Source of the DNA: Crocinitomicaceae bacterium
GTDB taxonomy: Bacteria; Bacteroidota; Bacteroidia; Flavobacteriales_G; Salibacteraceae
Reading direction: 5' to 3'
DNA: 64,000 nucleotides
Assembly: GCA_002713215.1 (NCBI GenBank)
Contig: PAVO01000018.1
Coordinates: 62,001 to 126,000, forward strand
Positions within the stretch are counted from its first letter, which is position 1. Each line of letters starts with the position of its first letter. Below, one piece after another: positions 1 through 7,509 of the stretch. The position numbers and the translations under genes are program-made. Below the pieces are notes generated by a model. It was not told the DNA's origin. It worked only from the letters and a program-made list of their open reading frames with translations, and made no database searches.

Positions 1-1
1 G

Positions 2-1417
2 CCCATGAAACCATTTGGAGGGTCGGAAGATTTAACCTGGAACCCCAATGGACAGGAAATAGTTTATCAGTGCAAAAAACTATCGGGAATTGAATATGCA
101 ACGAGCACCAACTCTGACCTTTATTCCTATAACATTGAATCAGGAGAAACTAAGAACATTACACTGGGACGAAAAGGTTATGATAGTAGTCCGCAATTCA
201 ACTCCAAGGGAAATAAAATGGCCTGGTTATCCATGGCAAGAGATGGCTATGAGAGTGACAAAAACGACCTCATTATCCGAGATTTATCTACTGGTGAAGA
301 TGTGAACATAACCCAAAAGTGGGACAATACAGTTTCTACCTACACCTGGAGTAAAGATGCCAAAAAGATCTTCTTTTTAGCCTCCATAAATGCTACTTAT
401 CAAATATTCGAAATCACTTTGCCTAAAAAATTGTCCTCGATTGACCCTGCCGTTCATTTTAGACAAGTAACCAACGGACAATATAACTACCGATCTATTC
501 TCGAGGCGGGTAGTCAGATAATTGCCCTTCGCCAGGATATGAACAACGCCAGTGAAATATATTCCGTGAATATTAAATCTGGAGAAGCTGTTCAACTAAC
601 CCACGTAAATGACAAAATATATCAGGGAATTGCAAGGGGCAAAGTTGAAAAACGAATGGTTAAAACTACCGATGGAAAAGACATGCTTACCTGGGTAATA
701 TATCCTCCCAATTTTGACCCCGCTAAAAAACACCCTACTCTTTTGTACTGTCAGGGTGGCCCACAGAGCGCTGTTTCTCAGTTTTATTCGTTCCGTTGGA
801 ATTTCCAGTTGATGGCCGCTGCAGGGTACATAGTGGTTGCTCCTAATAGAAGAGGACTTCCCAGTTTTGGAGTAGAATGGAACGAAGCCATCAGCAAGGA
901 TTGGGGCGGACAAGCTATGAAAGACTATTTCAGTGCAATTGATGAGTTGGCCAAAGAACCTTACGTCGATGAAAATCGCCTGGGCGCCATAGGGGCCAGT
1001 TACGGTGGTTATTCCGTGTATATGTTGGCCGGTATTCACGAAAACAGGTTTAAGACATTTATATCGCATTGTGGTTTATTTAACCTTGAAAGCTGGTATG
1101 GAACCACCGAAGAACTCTTTTTTGCCAATTGGGATATTGGAGGAGCATACTACCAAAAGAGTCCACCTGCAAGCTATGAAAAACATTCGCCTCATAAATA
1201 CGTTGCTAATTGGAATACGCCCATGCTAGTATTTCATGGAGGAAAAGATTTTCGTGTTCCCGAAGGACAAGGAATGGAAGCTTTTAATGCAGCCAGGCAA
1301 ATGGGCTTAAAAAGTCGTTTTGTATACTTTCCAGAAGAAAGTCATTGGGTCCTCTCCCCACAAAATGGAATCATTTGGCATAGCGAATTTTTTAAGTGGC
1401 TTAAAGAAACCTTGTAA
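2..1417 (+). CDS. S9 family prolyl oligopeptidase-type peptidase, 5' end outside window
   Basis: Serine peptidase of clan SC, family S9 (DPP4/acylaminoacyl-peptidase group), which trims peptides after Pro or releases acyl-amino acids. The visible part has an N-terminal WD40-like/TolB-like beta-propeller region (about residues 1-210, with repeats of the type 'S..Y..D..SG'). A C-terminal alpha/beta-hydrolase domain follows. The nucleophile motif GASYGG carries Ser332 (counted from the ATG at 5); the rest of the triad reads as Asp415 (HGGKDFRVP) and His447 (EESHWV). Family members are usually 650-700 residues and the frame is open to the first base, so the ATG at 5 is probably internal and part of the propeller plus signal peptide is missing. 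Only 6 nt separate it from the next gene. Family call firm; substrate unknown. Confidence 0.93.
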   Translation, partial: PMKPFGGSEDLTWNPNGQEIVYQCKKLSGIEYATSTNSDLYSYNIESGETKNITLGRKGYDSSPQFNSKGNKMAWLSMARDGYESDKNDLIIRDLSTGEDVNITQKWDNTVSTYTWSKDAKKIFFLASINATYQIFEITLPKKLSSIDPAVHFRQVTNGQYNYRSILEAGSQIIALRQDMNNASEIYSVNIKSGEAVQLTHVNDKIYQGIARGKVEKRMVKTTDGKDMLTWVIYPPNFDPAKKHPTLLYCQGGPQSAVSQFYSFRWNFQLMAAAGYIVVAPNRRGLPSFGVEWNEAISKDWGGQAMKDYFSAIDELAKEPYVDENRLGAIGASYGGYSVYMLAGIHENRFKTFISHCGLFNLESWYGTTEELFFANWDIGGAYYQKSPPASYEKHSPHKYVANWNTPMLVFHGGKDFRVPEGQGMEAFNAARQMGLKSRFVYFPEESHWVLSPQNGIIWHSEFFKWLKETL

Positions 1418-1423
1418 AAATAT

Positions 1424-1828
1424 ATGATCAGAAACGTAGATTTTCCTGAGATAAAAGATGTTGCGGTAGCTATCGTTCCTGAAACGAATGAGGCTGGAGT
1501 CGAAGAATGGTTTGTTTATGTGATTAATTACGGTAAAAAAGCCATTAAAAACCTAATGGTAACCAGCAATGGGTATGGCAAAAAAGACGGCAAAGACGTA
1601 AAAACTTCAACACTTAGACGGTTTTTGGACAACGTCGAGGCAATGAATTCCATAAAGGTAGAACCGATTCACGAAGAGGTTTTCGGTTTAAATAATGAGT
1701 ACTGGGTCAGCTTTTATCGAGGCAATAAAATCTACGATAAAAAATACCTGTTTATTGCCGGTTCGATCTCCAATAAATTTCTGGTTGAAATCCCTGTTTT
1801 AAACTGCAAAGGAATCTGGCATCCTTAA
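1424..1828 (+). CDS. Small conserved Bacteroidota protein of unknown function
   Basis: A 134-residue soluble protein without signal peptide or membrane segment, starting at ATG 6 nt after the peptidase stop and so probably cotranscribed. It alternates beta-strand-like segments (DVAVAIVPE, WFVYVINYG, YWVSFYRGNKIYDKKY). The pattern 'VTSNGYG...TSTLRRFL' resembles a small conserved protein of Bacteroidota that some databases label 'phenylalanyl-tRNA synthetase subunit alpha'. Nothing here looks like a synthetase domain, so I do not adopt that name. Its stop overlaps the stop of the convergent CPBP gene by 4 bp through a shared TTAA. Confidence 0.75.
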   Translation: MIRNVDFPEIKDVAVAIVPETNEAGVEEWFVYVINYGKKAIKNLMVTSNGYGKKDGKDVKTSTLRRFLDNVEAMNSIKVEPIHEEVFGLNNEYWVSFYRGNKIYDKKYLFIAGSISNKFLVEIPVLNCKGIWHP

Positions 1829-2724
1829 TTATTCAAGGCTTTTTGCAAGGTACTAAACCGGAATAAGCCGATTAGTCCAACGACCAACAATGTGCTAAAT
1901 ATGACGTAGAACCAATCGCCTTCATTGGCTCCAAAAGTCTCAAATTCAGTGCTAAGCTCTCCTTTATAAATCAGGTACATGAATAAAACCGTAACCCCGT
2001 TGTTGATAAAGTGGGCCCAAATGGAATACCAAAGAGAACCTCCCCAAACCACCAAATAGCCAAACAGTGCCCCTAGAATCATCCTGGGAAAAAACCCAAA
2101 AAACTGCATATGAATCGCACTGAACAAGGCTGCGCTTATCCAGATGGAAAGGTGTTTGTTTTGAGTGTGTTTAATTAAGGTTCCCTGCAAAGCACCGCGG
2201 AATAACAATTCTTCTCCAACAGCTGGTAATACGGCAATTACAAAAATGTTTATCAGCATTTCACTCCGTGTATTCACAGCTAAAAATGCCTCCGTAATCT
2301 GCCTAGCGCTTTCCTCAGATGCTCGTAAAAATTCTTCCAGCCAGGACAATGACTCAGGTAGGGCCATTTGCATGTTTAGTTCAGCCATCCAGCCTATCAC
2401 TGGCATAGCGCAGATTCCCAAAACCGTCACTATAATTATCAAGTTGACCCTTACCCCTTTCATACTGAAATAAGCTCCAAATTGTTCTTTAACTATTTTG
2501 GAAAAGAGCCATACGGGAAAGACAAATGTGCCAAGTGTAACTAATGACTGCACAAACTTTAAAGCTTGTACTGCTCGGTAATTATCAAGGTTGGCCAATT
2601 GTCCAATTTCGAGTCCAAAAAACAAAGAGGCCAGTCCATAACCCAATAATGAAAACAGCAATAAGCCCATTACGAAAAGGCCAATCAGCAATACTATTTT
2701 AGATGGTAGACTCAATCGGGGCAA
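1825..2724 (-). CDS. CPBP family intramembrane glutamic endopeptidase
   Basis: Integral membrane protein of the CPBP/Abi (type II CAAX prenyl endopeptidase-like) family, about 299 residues with 7-8 hydrophobic helices. The diagnostic motif 1 is present as GEELLFRGALQG, motif 2 has its His in SAIHMQFFGFFPRM, and the third conserved site is SIWAHFINNG. The catalytic Glu-Glu/Arg and His residues therefore appear intact. Bacterial members process membrane peptides or act in immunity to bacteriocins; the substrate here cannot be read. The listed start is a TTG at 2724; a second TTG at 2715 is equally possible and I see no ATG near the N-terminus. The gene is divergent from dusB. Confidence 0.9.
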   Translation of the reverse strand: MPRLSLPSKIVLLIGLFVMGLLLFSLLGYGLASLFFGLEIGQLANLDNYRAVQALKFVQSLVTLGTFVFPVWLFSKIVKEQFGAYFSMKGVRVNLIIIVTVLGICAMPVIGWMAELNMQMALPESLSWLEEFLRASEESARQITEAFLAVNTRSEMLINIFVIAVLPAVGEELLFRGALQGTLIKHTQNKHLSIWISAALFSAIHMQFFGFFPRMILGALFGYLVVWGGSLWYSIWAHFINNGVTVLFMYLIYKGELSTEFETFGANEGDWFYVIFSTLLVVGLIGLFRFSTLQKALNN

Positions 2725-2760
2725 ATAAATTCAGGTGACTGCTCTTTATTAGCATATCGC

Positions 2761-2768
2761 TAATTTTG
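2761..2768 (+). promoter_or_regulatory. -7 promoter element TAATTTTG for dusB-queA
   Basis: Exact match to the Bacteroidota -7 consensus TAnnTTTG, 22 nt before the preferred dusB start. I see no convincing -33 TTG at the right distance, so this is a half-site call. Confidence 0.5.
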
Positions 2769-2790
2769 CGCTCAAATATACTTGAACAAT

Positions 2791-3783
2791 TTGGTTAAAA
2801 TTGGAGATATAGGATTAGGCGAATTTCCGTTGTTGCTTGCACCCATGGAAGATGTTAGTGACCCCCCATTTAGAGCACTTTGCAAAGAAAACGGCGCGGA
2901 TTTAATGTTTACCGAATTCATTTCCAGTGAAGGGTTGATCAGAGATGCTGCCAAGAGCGTAGAAAAACTTGACATTTATGAAGCAGAGCGACCTATCGGC
3001 ATTCAGATTTTTGGGTCGGAAATTGAAAGCATGAGACTCTCCGCTCAAATTGTTGAGCGCTCCAAACCGGACATTCTGGATATTAATTATGGATGCCCAG
3101 TTAAAAAAGTTACTGGAAAAGGTGCTGGCGCAGGCATTCTGCAAGACATACCAAAAATGGTGAGAATGACCCGAGAAATTGTCAACTCTACTTCGCTTCC
3201 CGTAACCGTGAAAACCCGCCTGGGGTGGGATGACTCGACGAAATACATAGTGGACGTTGCCGAACAACTCCAGGATACAGGTATTAAGGCAATTTCGATC
3301 CATGGAAGAACGCGAAAGCAGATGTACAAGGGCGAAGCCGATTGGTCGCTCATTGGAGAAGTTAAAAATAACCCAAGGATGCACATTCCAGTTTTTGGAA
3401 ACGGTGACGTAACTGATGGTCAAAAAGCCCTGGAAATGAAAAATCGCTTTGGTATTGATGGTGTTATGATTGGGCGTGCAAGTATTGGGTATCCCTGGAT
3501 ATTCAATGAAATAAAACATTATTTGAAAACGGGACAACAATTAAAGCCCCCTACTCTGGAAGAACGGATTCAAATGGCAAAGCGACACGTAGAACTTGCT
3601 TTAAAATGGAAGGGGCCAATACTTGGAATAGTTGAAACCAGAAGGCATTATGGCAACTACTTCAAAGGAATTCCACATTTCAAAGATTTCCGAATTAGAT
3701 TGGTAACCGCTGATACCCCGGAAGAGCTACTTCCCATTTTTGACGACATTCACGATCACTTCGTTGGTCAGGAAATTTCCTAG
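2791..3783 (+). CDS. dusB: tRNA-dihydrouridine synthase (DusB family)
   Basis: FMN enzyme that reduces uridines in the tRNA D-loop using NADPH. It is a TIM-barrel with the FMN-binding start LLLAPMEDVSDPPFR, the catalytic Cys in NYGCPVKKVTGKGAGAG (about residue 102), the VKTRLGWD Lys/Arg segment and IHGRTRKQMYKG, all hallmarks of DusB. Length is about 330 residues, as usual for the family. There is no ATG. A TTG at 2782 and another at 2791 are available; 2791 gives M-V-K-I-G, which matches the usual Bacteroidota N-terminus, so I prefer it. It is followed after 3 nt by queA, forming a tRNA-modification operon. Confidence 0.95.
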   Translation: MVKIGDIGLGEFPLLLAPMEDVSDPPFRALCKENGADLMFTEFISSEGLIRDAAKSVEKLDIYEAERPIGIQIFGSEIESMRLSAQIVERSKPDILDINYGCPVKKVTGKGAGAGILQDIPKMVRMTREIVNSTSLPVTVKTRLGWDDSTKYIVDVAEQLQDTGIKAISIHGRTRKQMYKGEADWSLIGEVKNNPRMHIPVFGNGDVTDGQKALEMKNRFGIDGVMIGRASIGYPWIFNEIKHYLKTGQQLKPPTLEERIQMAKRHVELALKWKGPILGIVETRRHYGNYFKGIPHFKDFRIRLVTADTPEELLPIFDDIHDHFVGQEIS

Positions 3784-3786
3784 TTC

Positions 3787-5001
3787 ATGAGCCATCCAAA
3801 AAACCTCAGGATAGAAGACTACATCTATGATCTTCCAGAAAACCGGATCGCTAAGTTTCCTTTGGAACAACGAGAAAAATCCAAGCTTCTTATTTATCGA
3901 AATGGAGGAATTAATGAGTCTCAATTCGAAAACATTGTAGAAGAATTACCAGCCAATTGCCTCCTGGTATACAATAATACCAAAGTCTTTTATGCCCGAT
4001 TGCAATTCTTAAAATCTACTGGAGCTAAAATCGAAGTTTTTTGCCTTGAACCTGATAGTATAGAACTTACACAGGCCATGCAACAAAAGAGGTCGGCCAC
4101 CTGGAAATGTATGGTTGGAAATGCAAAAAAGTGGAAAGATGAATCACTGGTTTTGCATTCACCTTCCGGGGTTAAACTTACAGCCTCCTTAATTGGGAAA
4201 GAGGGTAATGACTATGTGATTCAATTTCAATGGGAGGATGAAATTACGTTTAGTGAATTGATCGAACAATTGGGTAAGGTACCTCTTCCTCCCTACCTTA
4301 AAAGAGAGGCCGAAGAAGAGGACAAACATCGATACCAAACTGTGTATAGTATAGAGGAAGGGTCAGTGGCTGCTCCTACCGCAGGCCTTCATTTTACCGA
4401 AGAATTACTTCAAAAATTAGAAGCCAAAGGCATTGGCACCTTACCTATTACGCTGCACGTTGGAGCCGGAACATTTCAACCTGTGAAGTCAGAAACCATG
4501 AGAGATCATGATATGCATGCCGAATCATTTTCATTCCATCTTGATCAATTAATAACTTTAAGAGACCACCTGGAAAAAGGAAAGCCCATTGTTGTAGTTG
4601 GCACAACCAGCATGCGAGCCTTAGAAAGCTTGTTCTGGATAGGAAACGAGAAGGTTATTGCCTTACCTGCAGGTGTTGATCAATGGACACCCTATGATGG
4701 AAATATTACTAGAGGTGCTTCTGATGCCCTCTCATTTATCATTGATTATCTTCAAAAAAATTGGGAAGGGGAATTGATGGGTAAAACCAGTATCATAATT
4801 GCACCAGGATATCAGTTTCGATTTGCTGACGCTTTAATTACCAATTTTCATCAGCCAAAAAGTACTTTATTGTTGCTTGTTTCCGCATTAGTCGGTAATG
4901 ACTGGCAGTCTATTTACGATTATGCTTTGGGTAATGGATTTCGGTTTTTGAGTTATGGCGATAGTTCTCTACTTTGGAAAAACAATTTAAGGTTAGATTA
5001 G
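3787..5001 (+). CDS. queA: S-adenosylmethionine:tRNA ribosyltransferase-isomerase
   Basis: Transfers and isomerises the ribosyl part of SAM onto 7-aminomethyl-deazaguanine in tRNA, giving epoxyqueuosine. Family signatures run through the protein: LVYNNTKVFYARL near residue 60, APTAGLHFTEELL, LHVGAGTFQPVKSE, HAESF, VVGTTSMRALES, PGYQFRFADALITNFHQPKSTL. At 404 residues it is longer than the typical ~350 of E. coli QueA, with the extra length mainly around residues 90-150. It starts with ATG 3 nt after the dusB stop, so the two tRNA-modifying enzymes are almost certainly one transcript. Its 3' end lies 8 nt from the convergent rnhA stop. Confidence 0.96.
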   Translation: MSHPKNLRIEDYIYDLPENRIAKFPLEQREKSKLLIYRNGGINESQFENIVEELPANCLLVYNNTKVFYARLQFLKSTGAKIEVFCLEPDSIELTQAMQQKRSATWKCMVGNAKKWKDESLVLHSPSGVKLTASLIGKEGNDYVIQFQWEDEITFSELIEQLGKVPLPPYLKREAEEEDKHRYQTVYSIEEGSVAAPTAGLHFTEELLQKLEAKGIGTLPITLHVGAGTFQPVKSETMRDHDMHAESFSFHLDQLITLRDHLEKGKPIVVVGTTSMRALESLFWIGNEKVIALPAGVDQWTPYDGNITRGASDALSFIIDYLQKNWEGELMGKTSIIIAPGYQFRFADALITNFHQPKSTLLLLVSALVGNDWQSIYDYALGNGFRFLSYGDSSLLWKNNLRLD

Positions 5002-5009
5002 TTATAAAT

Positions 5010-5471
5010 CTAAAACAATCCCTTCTCTACTTTCTCGTATTCTTTGTCAATCAAAAGGTTATCCCCTTCGGCTGCCTCCACGGCAAGTTGATCACACCTT
5101 TCATTTTCAGGAATATTTGCATGGCCTTTAACCCAGACATACTTAACGGGGTTTTTCGGATGGATTTTTAGATAGCGCTTCCACAAGTCAACATTCTTCT
5201 TTCCCTTAAATCCCTTTTTGACCCAATTGAAAACCCATCCTTTTTCAATGGAATCTACTACGTATTTAGAATCTGAGTAAACCGTTACTGAATGGTTTTC
5301 GCCCTTAATGGTTTCTAGCGCCACAATTACAGCCAGTAATTCCATTCGATTGTTTGTAGTCAACTTGAAGCCTTCTGAAATTTCTTTGCGATGACCTCCC
5401 GAAAGCATTACAATGCCATAACCCCCATTTCCAGGGTTTCCTTTTGCAGCTCCGTCGGTATAAATGATAAT
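5010..5471 (-). CDS. rnhA: Ribonuclease HI, with no canonical start codon
   Basis: Degrades the RNA strand of RNA-DNA hybrids. All catalytic acids are visible: Asp in YTDGAAKGNPG, Glu in NNRMELLAV, Asp in YSDSKYV and Asp in NERCDQLA. WVKGHANIPENERC gives the C-terminal signature. The only ATG in frame (5408) lies after the first catalytic Asp (codon 5456-5454), so it cannot be the start of an active enzyme. Upstream the frame is open to a TAG inside dxs, but it contains no ATG, GTG or TTG. Candidates are ATT at 5471 (giving M-I-I-Y-T-D-G) or ATT at 5486, just past the dxs stop. I list the first. Translation coupled to dxs is the likeliest reason it can be initiated. Identity is firm; the start is uncertain. 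Confidence 0.85.
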   Translation of the reverse strand: MIIYTDGAAKGNPGNGGYGIVMLSGGHRKEISEGFKLTTNNRMELLAVIVALETIKGENHSVTVYSDSKYVVDSIEKGWVFNWVKKGFKGKKNVDLWKRYLKIHPKNPVKYVWVKGHANIPENERCDQLAVEAAEGDNLLIDKEYEKVEKGLF

Positions 5472-5490
5472 GTTAGCGATAAGAATTCGT

Positions 5491-7422
5491 TTACCCGGCC
5501 AGAGATTGAGCCTGTTTATCGACTATCTTAACCGCTGTTTCAACCATGGCCTGAGCATCATATTCACACTCGCGATAAAGCTCGGCCTGAGATCCATGCT
5601 CAATAATTTTATCTGGTATTCCGAGTCTCACTACCTGAGCCTGATAACCATGATCGGCCATAAATTCTAATATAGCACTTCCCATACCTCCCTGAATACA
5701 GCCGTCTTCTACTGTAATTACCTTGTTGAATTTTCCAAAAACCTCATGAAGCAAGTTTTCGTCCAAAGGCTTTACAAATCGCATGTCATAGTGCGCAGCA
5801 CTTATTCCTTTCTTTTCGAGTTGGTCACATGCATCTACCGTCAGGTTTCCAATTGGCCCTAAGGTCAAAAAGGCAATATCTTCTCCGTTTTTAACCCTTC
5901 GTCCCTGCCCAACTTTTATTTCTCTAAAGGGCTTCTTCCAATCAGGCATAACCCCTTCACCACGTGGATAACGAATAACCCAGGATCCAGCATTCTTATC
6001 CAATTGCGAAGTGTACATCAAATTACGAAGTTCCTCTTCGTTCATTGGAGAAGATACCATTAGGTTAGGAATGCAGCGCATAAATGCCAAATCGTAAGCT
6101 CCGTGATGAGTTGGACCATCCGCTCCAACCAAACCACCCCGATCCAGGCACATAACCACATGCAGGTTTTGGATGGCTACATCGTGAATTACCGAATCAT
6201 AAGCCCGCTGCATAAACGAACTGTAAATGTTGCAAAAAGGAATCATTCCCTGAGTTGCCAGCCCGGCTGAAAAAGTAACCGCATGTTGTTCAGCAATACC
6301 CACATCAAATGATCGGTCGGGCATAGCCTCCATCATAAACTTCAACGAACAACCGGAAGGCATAGCGGGAGTAATCCCCATTATTTTATCGTTCTTTTCC
6401 GCAAGCTCGATTATGCTGTGGCCGAATACATCTTGAAATTTTGGTGGCTGTGGTGTTTTTGGAATAACCTTAACAATTTCCCCAGTCTCCTTATTAAAAA
6501 GCCCCGGTGCATGCCAGGTAGTAGCACTGCCAGCTTCGGCTGGCTCATATCCCTTTCCTTTTTTTGTAAGAATATGAAGAATTTTCGGGCCTGGAATATC
6601 TCTTATATCTTCCAGTACCTTGGCAACCCGAATAACATCATGTCCATCGATTGGTCCAAAATACCTCCAGTTTAGTGATTCAAAATAATTGGATTGCTCC
6701 AATACTGAATGTTTAATGGCGTTTTCAACCCGGGCTGCAATGTCCTGAGCATTAGGACCAAACTTGGATATTTTGCCCAACAGGTTCCATACTTCATCCT
6801 TTACCTTGTTGTAGGTATGCGAAGTACTAATATCGGTCAAATATTCTTTTAAGGCTCCAACATTGGGGTCAATAGACATGCAATTGTCGTTTAATACAAC
6901 CAACATGTTTGAGTTTTCAACGCCACCGTGATTTAGTCCTTCAAAAGCCAATCCGGCGGTCATAGCCCCATCGCCAATTACGGCTATGTGTTGCCTTTCT
7001 TTTTCTCCGTTGTACTGGCTGGCCACTGCCATGCCCAGTGCTGCGGAAATTGAAGTACTGCTATGGCCAACACCCATTGCATCATATTCACTCTCCTTCC
7101 TTTTTGGAAAACCTGAAAGCCCCTTGTATTTTCTATTGGTATAAAACTGGTCCCGCCTTCCGGTCAAAATTTTATGTCCGTATGCCTGGTGTCCAACATC
7201 CCAAACCAATTGATCATATGGGGTATTAAACACATAATGAAGTGCAACGGTAAGTTCTACTACACCCAAACTTGCACCAAAATGGCCGCCTTTTCGCGAA
7301 ACTACTTCAACAATGAAGTCTCTAAGTTCGTCAGAAATTTGGGGTAAATCCTCTATTTTGAATTTCTTCAGGTCATCAGGTGTTTTAACCTGACTCAGCA
7401 ATGGACCGGTTTTAATTTCCAT
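5491..7422 (-). CDS. dxs: 1-deoxy-D-xylulose-5-phosphate synthase
   Basis: Thiamine-diphosphate enzyme that condenses pyruvate and glyceraldehyde 3-phosphate, the first step of the MEP isoprenoid pathway. Visible landmarks are the catalytic His segment KGGHFGASLG, DVGHQAYGHKILTGR, the ThDP/Mg motif GDGAMTAG...N (GDG followed by the DNCMSID segment), DRGGLVGADGPTHHG, and the catalytic Glu in GIAEQHAVTFSAG. Length is about 643 residues, normal for the family. ATG 7422 (M-E-I-K-T-G) is preferred. A TTG extension to 7437 would run into the -7 promoter element at 7435-7442. rnhA follows on the same strand without a gap. Confidence 0.97.
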   Translation of the reverse strand: MEIKTGPLLSQVKTPDDLKKFKIEDLPQISDELRDFIVEVVSRKGGHFGASLGVVELTVALHYVFNTPYDQLVWDVGHQAYGHKILTGRRDQFYTNRKYKGLSGFPKRKESEYDAMGVGHSSTSISAALGMAVASQYNGEKERQHIAVIGDGAMTAGLAFEGLNHGGVENSNMLVVLNDNCMSIDPNVGALKEYLTDISTSHTYNKVKDEVWNLLGKISKFGPNAQDIAARVENAIKHSVLEQSNYFESLNWRYFGPIDGHDVIRVAKVLEDIRDIPGPKILHILTKKGKGYEPAEAGSATTWHAPGLFNKETGEIVKVIPKTPQPPKFQDVFGHSIIELAEKNDKIMGITPAMPSGCSLKFMMEAMPDRSFDVGIAEQHAVTFSAGLATQGMIPFCNIYSSFMQRAYDSVIHDVAIQNLHVVMCLDRGGLVGADGPTHHGAYDLAFMRCIPNLMVSSPMNEEELRNLMYTSQLDKNAGSWVIRYPRGEGVMPDWKKPFREIKVGQGRRVKNGEDIAFLTLGPIGNLTVDACDQLEKKGISAAHYDMRFVKPLDENLLHEVFGKFNKVITVEDGCIQGGMGSAILEFMADHGYQAQVVRLGIPDKIIEHGSQAELYRECEYDAQAMVETAVKIVDKQAQSLAG

Positions 7423-7434
7423 AATTAGGTAGTG

Positions 7435-7442
7435 CAAATATA
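7435..7442 (-). promoter_or_regulatory. -7 promoter element TATATTTG for dxs-rnhA
   Basis: Reads TATATTTG on the minus strand, an exact TAnnTTTG match, 12 nt upstream of the dxs ATG at 7422. It helps to rule out the upstream TTG start. Confidence 0.55.
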
Positions 7443-7485
7443 AAAGATGCTGTGAAGCATTCCTTATATTACTACATTCACAAAG

Positions 7486-7493
7486 TATATTTG
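7486..7493 (+). promoter_or_regulatory. -7 promoter element TATATTTG for the MORN/TonB-C gene
   Basis: Exact TAnnTTTG match 16 nt before the ATG at 7510. It is divergent from the dxs promoter about 45 nt away. No clear -33 box was identified. Confidence 0.5.
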
Positions 7494-7509
7494 TTCAATA
7501 ACAATTCAA

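Noticed and set aside
596-1069. A 157-codon minus-strand frame inside the S9 peptidase
   Set aside because: Antisense shadow of a gene with an intact catalytic triad; no start signal or homology.
1424-1828. Label 'phenylalanyl-tRNA synthetase subunit alpha' sometimes attached to this small family
   Set aside because: The protein is 134 residues with no class II synthetase motif, so I called it conserved unknown instead.
2902-3540. A 212-codon open frame on the minus strand inside dusB
   Set aside because: It is antisense to a clearly conserved gene, has no family resemblance, and its composition follows from dusB codon use.
5010-5408. Taking ATG 5408 as the rnhA start
   Set aside because: It would delete the first catalytic Asp and the DGAAKGNPG loop, which are perfectly conserved just upstream.
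5491-5500. A +1 programmed frameshift fusing Dxs to RNase H at GGG-TAA
   Set aside because: Glycine codon slippage onto GGT is conceivable, but a Dxs-RNase H fusion makes no functional sense and a non-AUG start explains the data more simply.
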